From the NCBI GenBank assembly GCA_041649015.1, contig JBAZNU010000006.1, positions 124,001-188,000 on the forward strand: a DNA stretch of 64,000 nucleotides, given 5' to 3'. Shown here piece by piece: positions 1 to 6,883 of this stretch. A program made the translations under genes and the position numbers. The notes beneath the pieces are model-generated. The model was not told the DNA's origin and did no database searches. It was given only the letters and a program-made list of their open reading frames with translations. The DNA comes from Ignavibacteria bacterium. GTDB taxonomy: Bacteria > Bacteroidota > Ignavibacteria > Tepidaquicellales > Tepidaquicellaceae. Each line of letters starts with the position of its first letter. Position 1 is the stretch's first letter.

Positions 1-395
1 AGAATATGAAACAAAATTGAAGAGTGGTAGATTCACACCATTTATCCCAGATTTATTCGTAAGATAATGTAAATGCTCCCTAGCGAAAGGATAAATTATT
101 GCCGGGGCATTAACTTTAATAAACTCATCAAAGAAATCAGGTTTTTCTCCTTCAAGAACAAAATTTCCAACCATTACAATAAAAGCAGTCATAACTAATA
201 CATCATTTACTTTTCCATCATACTTTAACTTTAAAGAAACAGAGAATTCAGGTAAATTAATATTATGCTCAATATCTATTCCAAGAAAATTCTTTATAGT
301 AAACTTTTCTAATTTGAAATCATTAACCTTTTCGAAATTAGAATTAACTAATATGACTTCTTTTAAATTTAGTGATGATTTTGGGAATTCTTCCA
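1..395 (-). CDS. SecB-like chaperone, partial (C-terminus beyond window edge)
   Basis: Reading the minus strand from an ATG at 395 gives 131 uninterrupted codons that leave the window at base 1. The segment NAPAIIYPFAREHLHYLT followed by NLPLFNF matches the SecB family core (E. coli SecB has a PNILFPYARE segment and a later APVNF). SecB proteins are tetrameric chaperones that hold unfolded clients; SecB-like copies outside the general export pathway serve toxin-antitoxin-chaperone (TAC) modules. The ATG lies 2 nt after the stop of the 125-aa gene at 398-775, so the three genes from 1166 down look like one operon with the chaperone last. The context (HEPN-like protein plus small unknown) favours a dedicated TAC chaperone over housekeeping secB. 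The family call is fairly firm; the role is inference. Confidence 0.72.
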
Positions 396-397
396 TT

Positions 398-775
398 TTA
401 TGCTGCGTAAGAATATTTATTATTAACTATTGGTATATTAAAACTTATATCATTTTGTGATATAAATTCACAATTATCTATAACCTGCGAATTATTTGAA
501 AATATTTTAATAGGACCATCTAATAATACTTGAGAATCATCGGAAATGAAACAAATTAAACCATCAAAATCATTATCAACAAAACCACTTGTTATAGAAG
601 CCTTCAAATCCTTGAATTTTGCAACATTAAAAACACTTTTGGGAAGAACTTTCAGAAAATGAGTTTCTGACATTTCTTTATATTCATAATAAACCTCTAC
701 ATTATCAAATAAGTCACCAATTGATTTAATTTTTTCTTCTATGAATTCTCTAACTGGCATATTTATATTTTTCAT
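398..775 (-). CDS. Unknown 125-aa protein, candidate antitoxin/client of SecB-like chaperone
   Basis: I do not recognise a family. The 125-aa product is acidic to neutral, has no signal peptide or membrane helix, and carries a beta-rich C-terminal half (SFNIPIVNN near the end). It overlaps the upstream HEPN-like gene by 26 nt and is followed after 2 nt by the SecB-like gene, the position that antitoxins hold in toxin-antitoxin-chaperone operons. Its last residues are KYSYAA; a C-terminal Ala-Ala resembles ssrA-type ClpXP degrons, which would suit an antitoxin that is unstable unless chaperoned. That reading is speculation from position and sequence end; it could equally be an unrelated immunity or sensor protein. 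Confidence 0.6.
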   Translation of the reverse strand: MKNINMPVREFIEEKIKSIGDLFDNVEVYYEYKEMSETHFLKVLPKSVFNVAKFKDLKASITSGFVDNDFDGLICFISDDSQVLLDGPIKIFSNNSQVIDNCEFISQNDISFNIPIVNNKYSYAA

Positions 776-1166
776 TTAATATTCCTTTTATTTCTCTTAA
801 TAATGATATAGCTTTTAGACAAAACTTCCAATCAATATTCTCATTCTTATAATCAGAACAATTCCGCATTTCCTTTAGTTCAGCGATTTTATCATTAAAA
901 TCTGATGCTTTTACTGTATCATATTCCCTTAAATCTCTATAAATAGACTTTATGCTTATAGAATGGATACTCTTATCCCGATAATTGCTTTCATTTCTAA
1001 TAGAATCATAATCTCTATTTAAAAAACTCTCTAACAAATATGACATTAATTGGTAGCAAGAATAATATGAACAATGAATAACAGCAGGGAAATGAATTTT
1101 TTTGTTATACAAATAATTTGCAGCCTTTTCATTATCCTCTGATTTATTATATAATATATCACACAT
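750..1166 (-). CDS. HEPN-like (UPF0332-type) small helical protein, candidate toxin
   Basis: The 138-aa all-helical protein has a segment IHCSYYSCYQLM (about residues 29-40) like the AYYAMF helix of HEPN/UPF0332 proteins, then a late MRNCSDY segment (about 99-105) like their RxxxDY motif, followed by a terminal helix. HEPN domains are often RNase toxins or their partners; the canonical Rx4-6H catalytic motif is not evident here, since Asp stands where His is expected, so catalytic activity is doubtful from sequence alone. It is the first gene of the three-gene operon that ends with the SecB-like chaperone. The 217-nt AT-rich gap upstream (1167-1383) separates it from the DUF5677-like gene and probably holds its promoter. 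Family call moderate, function inferred. Confidence 0.6.
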   Translation of the reverse strand: MCDILYNKSEDNEKAANYLYNKKIHFPAVIHCSYYSCYQLMSYLLESFLNRDYDSIRNESNYRDKSIHSISIKSIYRDLREYDTVKASDFNDKIAELKEMRNCSDYKNENIDWKFCLKAISLLREIKGILNEKYKYAS

Positions 1167-1383
1167 TGTTGATAATAATCAATATACGTGAAAATTGGGC
1201 TATTTGACTTATTGAGATTGGAATAAACTTAAAATAATTAACCATTAATAGCAATGAAAACTCAATAAATTTTTATAAAACCTAATTTTCTCCAAATTAA
1301 TTAGAATTCTAGATATATCTAGATATTCCTTGGATTTTACATTTAAAAGGGTAAATCATCGCGATTGGGAAACAGGGGAAAAA

Positions 1384-2175
1384 TTAAATAAAATAATCAT
1401 TTACGAAATTAATCATCTTGTCCTTAATATTTTCAAATTTATTGACTAAATCTTCATTATCTAATTTATTAATTGTAAAGGTAACGAATGTTTTTGCACC
1501 TACGCTTAATGTTATTGAAATCATCAATAAATCTTTTAAAGAATTCTTAAGAAGATTTCTATCATTATCATATAAATTGTTATAATATCCAGCATATGGT
1601 CCACCATGAATATAAGAGCTTAATTTTGAATATTCCGGAATAATTAATGAAAACAGTTCCGCTGATTCTTTTATTTTAGGAATTAATGAACGCCATATTT
1701 CTTTATGTTTAAATAATTTTACAATTTTATCTCTTTCACAACTGCTAATGCTTGTACTACCTTTTTCATTCATTTCCATCCATTTATTAATATCATATTC
1801 ATGATTTTCAATATCTAAGTTCTTTCTTATAAATATTTCTGCTTTGCAATATTCGTAAATTTCTTGATACAATAAATGTTTATTATAATAATTTGCAAAT
1901 TTCTCTTCATTGAGATAAATAAATAATAATTTTAGATAATGTTCAATTAATGTCCTAATTAATATTTTACAAGAATAGATGTTATCACTTATATAAAGTG
2001 AAAATATACCTTTTTTAATTTTGTCAATTCTTTTACATAATGAATTACATACTTGAAAAAGACTATTTTCATCAGTATTTGCATTTTTTATTGTTTCTGA
2101 ATATAATTGAAATACTTCGGATTCAATTCCTTGAATATTCTGTATTAATGTTTTCTTTGATAAAATCTTTTTCAT
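1384..2175 (-). CDS. DUF5677-like helical protein
   Basis: The 263-aa mostly helical protein has a central segment LIRTLIEHYLKLLFIYL (about residues 72-88) and a later YSKLSSYIHGG (about 182-192). This spacing of an R-x3-E-H helix and an S-x-x-I/V-H-G helix resembles the DUF5677 family, which is common in defence and mobile contexts and is probably related to HEPN-type helical bundles. No signal peptide or clear transmembrane span is visible. It begins 6 nt after the channel-like gene and is the last gene of the run that starts with the restriction-modification gene. It could be an effector or sensor in a defence operon; the sequence does not decide this. Confidence 0.55.
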   Translation of the reverse strand: MKKILSKKTLIQNIQGIESEVFQLYSETIKNANTDENSLFQVCNSLCKRIDKIKKGIFSLYISDNIYSCKILIRTLIEHYLKLLFIYLNEEKFANYYNKHLLYQEIYEYCKAEIFIRKNLDIENHEYDINKWMEMNEKGSTSISSCERDKIVKLFKHKEIWRSLIPKIKESAELFSLIIPEYSKLSSYIHGGPYAGYYNNLYDNDRNLLKNSLKDLLMISITLSVGAKTFVTFTINKLDNEDLVNKFENIKDKMINFVNDYFI

Positions 2176-2181
2176 CGTGTA

Positions 2182-3273
2182 TTATCTTAAATATTTTCTG
2201 GCAAGAGAAATAATAAATCCATTAATAAATATAATACCCATTGTAACTTCAGAAATAAAGAGCAATTTTGTCATATAGTTTTGGAAAAATATTTCGTCTA
2301 CCCCGTAAGAAGTAAATATTAAAAAACTTTTAAACATCATTGCTGGAAAAGATTGATAATTTGAACCACCTGCTAATAAATAGAAAATACTGTAAACAAA
2401 TATTAACACAAATGAGCTTATTAATAATCTAAAGGGTTTTTCACCGTACCCTATTGTTAAACGCAATAACATTAACCATAAGGATTTAATTTTAGATTTT
2501 ATATTAAAAAATGTTATTTTTCCTCTTTCCATATTACCTAATGCCCCAACCAAAGTCTGATTGCTGTAAAAAGTATGGACCTTCGGTCTCATACTTATCA
2601 TATAAGTAATACTAGGAAAACTCTCGCATATCCAAAATAACTTTTCTGTAAAATAATTTTCGTAAAATACAAATTTACTTCTTTCTGAGTGCAAACCAGA
2701 GGTCATTGACAGTGAAGTACCTAATTTAGATAACTTAATAAGAAATGAGTAAACAATAGCTTTGTCGGAATGTGACTTTCTTATATTATCTTCTTCAGAA
2801 ATTATTCTCTTTTCAATCACTTTTGAGTCTTTATAGTAATCGTTTAAAACAGATAAGCATTGTACGGTTGCTTCGTGAATATCATTATTTAATTTTAAGA
2901 TATAACACAGGTCAAATATATACTCTACCCATGAAATATATTTTATTGCTTGACTATGGTTTAACAATGAAAAAGGAATTCTCATTGTATTATAAATAAC
3001 ATAAGCATGGAAAATCTTATGTTCGTTAAGGAAGAAATGTGTCGTAAATCCAATGTTCATTAAAATATCTGCGATAAGTTTTTTATCTTCTTCAGTATAC
3101 AAATAATCTTTTGAATCTTTAAATTTCTTCATGCAAAAATGGTCTAAAATATAAGCAAATGCTTTTACTTCATTAATGTCATAGTTGGGTAAACGTATTT
3201 CTAACAATTTCTTAATATCATTTTCACATATTTCTTCATCATTTATAGCTTTTTTATATAATTCAATAATCAT
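2182..3273 (-). CDS. Two-TM ion-channel-like protein with large N-terminal cytoplasmic domain
   Basis: The first 275 residues of this 363-aa protein are soluble and mostly helical. The C-terminus shows a hydrophobic helix (about 282-300), a pore-helix-like amphipathic stretch (310-320), a filter-like FTSYGVDEI (320-328), a second hydrophobic helix (336-356) and a basic end ARKYLR. This is the layout of the two-helix Ion_trans_2 potassium channel domain, but GYG of the canonical filter reads GVD. The start codon overlaps the stop of the restriction-modification gene by 4 nt (ATGA), so translation is probably coupled. Membrane proteins coupled to restriction genes can be abortive-infection effectors; that role is inference. 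A degenerate, non-conducting channel fold is an alternative. Confidence 0.62.
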   Translation of the reverse strand: MIIELYKKAINDEEICENDIKKLLEIRLPNYDINEVKAFAYILDHFCMKKFKDSKDYLYTEEDKKLIADILMNIGFTTHFFLNEHKIFHAYVIYNTMRIPFSLLNHSQAIKYISWVEYIFDLCYILKLNNDIHEATVQCLSVLNDYYKDSKVIEKRIISEEDNIRKSHSDKAIVYSFLIKLSKLGTSLSMTSGLHSERSKFVFYENYFTEKLFWICESFPSITYMISMRPKVHTFYSNQTLVGALGNMERGKITFFNIKSKIKSLWLMLLRLTIGYGEKPFRLLISSFVLIFVYSIFYLLAGGSNYQSFPAMMFKSFLIFTSYGVDEIFFQNYMTKLLFISEVTMGIIFINGFIISLARKYLR

Positions 3274-6173
3274 TGTCTTCCCTCCACTATTTTGATTTCT
3301 TCGGGAGTGAGGTCATAAAGTTTATAGACTTCGGAGTCGATGGCGTTGTCGAGGTCGGCGCATTTATTTTCGTAGTATGTTTTGTCTTTGTCTGTTTTTG
3401 CTGATTGGAGGAGTTTTTTTGATTCGAGCATTTGTTCGACGAGTTGTATTATATAAGTATGGTGCTTGGTATCGTTCATATTCTCAAAATCTATTTTTAT
3501 AATTGGTAATTTAGATAAATATTCTTTAGAAAGATTTACAGTAAGCTTGGACTCATTTGTAAAATTAATTCGATAATACCAACTAAAGAGTTTTGAATTT
3601 ATTAAACCTAATATGAACTTTACATTATATTGAACAGTGTCATTAAGTATAATATTATTTATAGATTCTTTATTATAGAACTTATTATTATCATAAGTGG
3701 CATTTAAAGGTCTCATACCACCTGTTATTCTTTGAATCATAATTTTCTCAGAAACCTCAAACACTTCGGGTGTTCTTGCTCTATGTAATAATTTTTTATC
3801 ATATAATAAATATCTTATTCTTTTTGGGGCCATATATCTTCCTATGTCCCTCCCTTCAATAAAAGGCTTCAAATCTTGAGCATATTCATCAAAAACAACA
3901 TCTTCAATATTATTTGAAATGACAACACCAAATATCATTTCTTTACATAAGTCACCTAATAATATAGAAATTGAATTAATTTTATTAGTAAGAGTTGAAT
4001 CAAACGTATTTGAAAAGATATTTATAATATTATTATTTTCAATAAACTGATTTTGATTAATAATAATTGCGTCCCCTGATATACCATTTTTAATGAGGAC
4101 TTCGTTGGTTTTTGTTTTAGTTGATAATGTTATAATAATAGTTGACATTGTAACCCCTTTAAAAACTCCTGTATCTAAATCTATTATTTCCTTTATTGAA
4201 TTATTTTTTAGTATGTATTCACGAATGTACTTATAAGAGGTTACTCTTAACAACGTATTAGGAATTATATATGAAACAAATCCCATCTTCTTTAATAATT
4301 TGCAAGCTTTTTCAAGAAACATAGCAAATAAATTAACCTTACCTTTAGCTGAAATTAGTACATTTAAAAAATAATCTTTTTCTAAAATAGATATATCTGT
4401 ACCACCACCAAATACCCATGGTGGATTCCCCACAATGGCATCAAAGCCGTTATTCTCTGGTTTCCCGCTTTCGCGGGAATGACAAAAAACCTGCGGGAAT
4501 CTTTTTTCAAAGTCCATTGGATTAAGTTTGCGTTCTTCTTCGGGTGTAATTTTGCGCTTGCGATCGAAGAGTCCGTCTGTTGATTCTTCGTAGATTATAT
4601 CCGTGCCAATTAATGAGTTTCCGCAGACAATATTTTTTGAAAGGTCGGGTAGGATTTTTTCGTGGAAGAGCACCTGCATTTCGTTTGCGTTTGCGAGTGT
4701 TTCGTCTTCGAGCATTTTGAGTGCGAGCGAAAGCTGCGTCACTTCTACTGCCTGATTGTCAATGTCAACGCCGTATATGTTATTGAGGAGAATGTTTTGT
4801 TTTTGCTTTATGCTGAGTATCCATTGTCCGTCCTTGTTTATGCATCCATCTTTCTTTGCTTCTTCGGAGTGCGACTGGTAGTATTCGGAGTGGTACTTTA
4901 AGAGTGTTTCGAATACGCCGATTAGGAATGAGCCGCTTCCGCAGGCGATGTCTGCAAATCGGAGTTTGGAGATTTGAGCGGGGGTTTTGCCGACTATGAT
5001 CTTTCCGACTGTGTTTTCGACTATGTAGTCAACGATGTATTTTGGAGTGTAATAGACTCCACCTGCTTTGCGGACTTCGGGCTTTTCTTCTACTTTGACG
5101 CGCTGTGCTGTTGCGTTTACTACTTTGCCGAGAAAACGCTCGTAGATTGAGCCGAGTATGTGTACGGGGATTGCGTTGAAGTCGTAGGGCGAATTGAGGT
5201 ATGACATTTCATCGCAAATCTTTTTGAATGTGCTTTGTTCGGGTCCCTGAAAGTTCTGCTCGTCAATGAAATGTTTTTTGAAAACAATGCCGTTGTACTT
5301 TGCGTCGAGCTTGCGGCAGACGGAAATAAATTCAGTCCATGCGTTTCCCTTTCTACCGAATTCGCTGATGTAGTATTCGGGCTCGATTAGTTTATCTTCG
5401 AGGAAGCGGATGAATACAATTCTATCAATCGTGCGCTGAGTTGCTTCGGTGAGTTCTTCGCTTGATAGTCTGGAGTCGTTTTTTTTGAATGCCTTTGCGA
5501 GTGTCTCGCGGACATCGTCTATATATTCAAGGAAGTCGTCGTCAATTGCCTGAATGGTGCTTTTGAAAGCGGTCTTTCCTCTTGCCTTACCTTTCGGGAA
5601 GCTTTCGGAATATTTTTCAAGAGAATTTTTAGCAACATCATCGCGCGAAAAGAGATAATAGATTTCTTTAAACTTTTCGTGGTCAGAATAGTCGTTGTAG
5701 CTGTATCTTTTATGGTTCGGGTTTTCGAGAACGGTGTTTAGTTTTGGTTTATACCTGCAATCGAGAATATGAAACTCTTCAAAGTCTGTGAGGACTGCAA
5801 CGGGTGTGTTTGCATTCCAGCCGTAGCGGATTGTCTGGAAATAGTCGTCAGCATTCTTCAGCGACCTGCTCGGTTTTTTGGCTTCTGCAAAAAACTTCGG
5901 CTGACGGAATTCGGGTGCGATATAGAATGCATAGTCTGCACGTTTCTGTGCTTTGCCAACGCTTACGCCTTTTTCAACTTTGACTTCCTGTTCGTAAGGA
6001 TTCTTTTGGGTGCGGTGGTAAACATCCCATCCGAGCGCTTCAAAGAATTTATCGATGTAATCGCGGCGGACTTCTGCTTCCTGATATTGCGGAGAGAGGT
6101 ATCGGGATTCGTTTTCTTTAAAATCTTTTACGAGTTCGCAGACTGTTTTAAAAGCGTTTTCTAAGTTTGGCAT
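3270..6173 (-). CDS. Type IIG restriction-modification enzyme (fused nuclease and N6-adenine methyltransferase)
   Basis: The 967-aa enzyme is of the Eco57I/class I N6-Mtase type. The N-terminal nuclease shows a PD-(D/E)xK-like arrangement: Asp80 in RADYAFY and Glu97/Lys99 in FFAEAKKP. A helical connector follows. The SAM-binding motif I is ADIACGSGSF (about 407-416) and the catalytic motif IV is NPPW (583-586). The last 350 residues form the target recognition and specificity region and end in a helical tail. One polypeptide thus cuts and methylates DNA. It is the first gene of a run with a channel-like and a DUF5677-like gene. Just before motif IV, residues about 565-573 (HSRESGKPE) are encoded by a perfect inverted repeat that looks inserted. 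The frame is open throughout, so the gene is probably intact. Confidence 0.88.
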   Translation of the reverse strand: MPNLENAFKTVCELVKDFKENESRYLSPQYQEAEVRRDYIDKFFEALGWDVYHRTQKNPYEQEVKVEKGVSVGKAQKRADYAFYIAPEFRQPKFFAEAKKPSRSLKNADDYFQTIRYGWNANTPVAVLTDFEEFHILDCRYKPKLNTVLENPNHKRYSYNDYSDHEKFKEIYYLFSRDDVAKNSLEKYSESFPKGKARGKTAFKSTIQAIDDDFLEYIDDVRETLAKAFKKNDSRLSSEELTEATQRTIDRIVFIRFLEDKLIEPEYYISEFGRKGNAWTEFISVCRKLDAKYNGIVFKKHFIDEQNFQGPEQSTFKKICDEMSYLNSPYDFNAIPVHILGSIYERFLGKVVNATAQRVKVEEKPEVRKAGGVYYTPKYIVDYIVENTVGKIIVGKTPAQISKLRFADIACGSGSFLIGVFETLLKYHSEYYQSHSEEAKKDGCINKDGQWILSIKQKQNILLNNIYGVDIDNQAVEVTQLSLALKMLEDETLANANEMQVLFHEKILPDLSKNIVCGNSLIGTDIIYEESTDGLFDRKRKITPEEERKLNPMDFEKRFPQVFCHSRESGKPENNGFDAIVGNPPWVFGGGTDISILEKDYFLNVLISAKGKVNLFAMFLEKACKLLKKMGFVSYIIPNTLLRVTSYKYIREYILKNNSIKEIIDLDTGVFKGVTMSTIIITLSTKTKTNEVLIKNGISGDAIIINQNQFIENNNIINIFSNTFDSTLTNKINSISILLGDLCKEMIFGVVISNNIEDVVFDEYAQDLKPFIEGRDIGRYMAPKRIRYLLYDKKLLHRARTPEVFEVSEKIMIQRITGGMRPLNATYDNNKFYNKESINNIILNDTVQYNVKFILGLINSKLFSWYYRINFTNESKLTVNLSKEYLSKLPIIKIDFENMNDTKHHTYIIQLVEQMLESKKLLQSAKTDKDKTYYENKCADLDNAIDSEVYKLYDLTPEEIKIVEGRQ
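4462..4479. repeat. REP-like palindrome inserted in frame within the restriction-modification gene
   Basis: TTCCCGCTTTCGCGGGAA is a perfect 7-bp inverted repeat (TTCCCGC / GCGGGAA) with a 4-nt loop; a further partial copy of the arm, GCGGGAAT, follows at 4493-4500. Read on the minus strand it encodes most of HSRESGKPE. This peptide is the usual translation of a common intergenic palindrome of the CATTCCCGCGAAAGCGGG type, which suggests a repeat that has become coding. Confidence 0.7.
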
Positions 6174-6361
6174 TGCGAAGTTTTATTTTTGTAAAATAGT
6201 AAAATATTTTTATATAAGTTATGAAAAATTTGATGGACTATTTTGTATGTGTTAGTTGATCCTCCTCCGCCAAAAAGATTTGCGGATATTCGTCAGAGAA
6301 CTCGCATGGGGGGATGATAAAGAAAGGAAAAACAGCAAGGAGGATGTTTGCTTTACCCTAT

Positions 6362-6381
6362 CCGTCACCTGAAGGTGACGG
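6362..6381. repeat. Dispersed palindrome, copy 1 (CCGTCACC-TGAA-GGTGACGG)
   Basis: The 8-bp arms CCGTCACC and GGTGACGG are perfectly complementary around a TGAA loop and are followed by CAAT. A second copy at 51367-51386 has the same loop and flanking CAAT but changed, still complementary, inner arm bases. Confidence 0.75.
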
Positions 6382-6700
6382 CAATGAAGGAAAGAACGGC
6401 AAGAAGGATGGATACGATGTCGCAAATATGGCATGCTTTACTCTACAAATATTGAATACCTAAAGGCAGGCCTAAAGGCATTCAATTATTACGGGTTGCA
6501 TTATCCTACAGACATTTAATGCCTATGGCATTCTTTCGAGCTGGAAGAATGAGTTTCAAAGAATAGAGATCCATGATTAGATCCCCTGCCTAAAGGTAAA
6601 CCTAAAGGTAAACCTGCGGCAGGCAGGCCGATAAAAGCATTCGGGATGACAAAGAAAAAGGGAAGGACGGCAAGAAGGATGTTCGCCTTACCCTGTACGG

Positions 6701-6821
6701 AAGTTATGGAGTTATGGAGTTAGGAAGTTATGGAGTTATGAAGTTATGAAGTTATGGAGTTAGGGAGTTATGAAGTTATGGAGTTAGGAAGTTAGGAAGT
6801 TATGGAGTTAGGAAGTTAGGA
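6701..6821. repeat. Short tandem repeat of AGTTATGG/AGTTAGGA units
   Basis: About fifteen imperfect 7-9-nt units of the form GTTATGGA, GTTAGGAA or GTTATGAA run without interruption. The pattern suggests slipped-strand expansion. No coding potential is evident. Confidence 0.8.
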
Positions 6822-6830
6822 GCAGAAAAG

Positions 6831-6864
6831 AAAAATGCCCGATACATAATGTACCGGGCATTTT
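6831..6864 (-). terminator. Rho-independent terminator of the 610-aa secreted protein gene
   Basis: TGCCCG (6836-6841) pairs with CGGGCA (6855-6860), extended by an A-run on one side and TTTT on the other, with further imperfect pairing inside (GATAC/GTAC). It lies 20 nt beyond the stop of the minus-strand gene ending at 6884 and is followed by a U-run in that direction. Confidence 0.8.
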
Positions 6865-6883
6865 GATTCTAAATATTACTTAA

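Larger units (their letters stand above)
6174..6830. repeat. Gene-free repeat region with dispersed palindromes
   Basis: No convincing gene lies here. A dispersed unit occurs twice: about 6313-6358 and 6642-6693 share GATGA(T/C)AAAGAAA, GGCAAGAAGGATG and TT(T)GCCTTACCCT, with a third partial copy near 6390-6410. A perfect palindrome lies at 6362-6381. The stretches 6458-6490 and 6588-6634 contain AAAGGCAGGCCT and GGTAAACCTAAA units and a GGCAGGCAGG palindrome half. From 6701 a short tandem repeat takes over. A 60-codon open frame on the minus strand (6252-6434) is made of these repeats and is not credible as a gene. Confidence 0.7.

Noticed and set aside
5769..6164. 131-aa plus-strand frame opposite the restriction gene start
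   Set aside because: Shadow of the high-confidence minus-strand gene; Cys/Phe-rich composition typical of antisense frames.
6252..6434. 60-aa minus-strand frame before the 610-aa gene
   Set aside because: Composed of the dispersed repeats (CCGTCACC palindrome and neighbours) with no ribosome site or homology.
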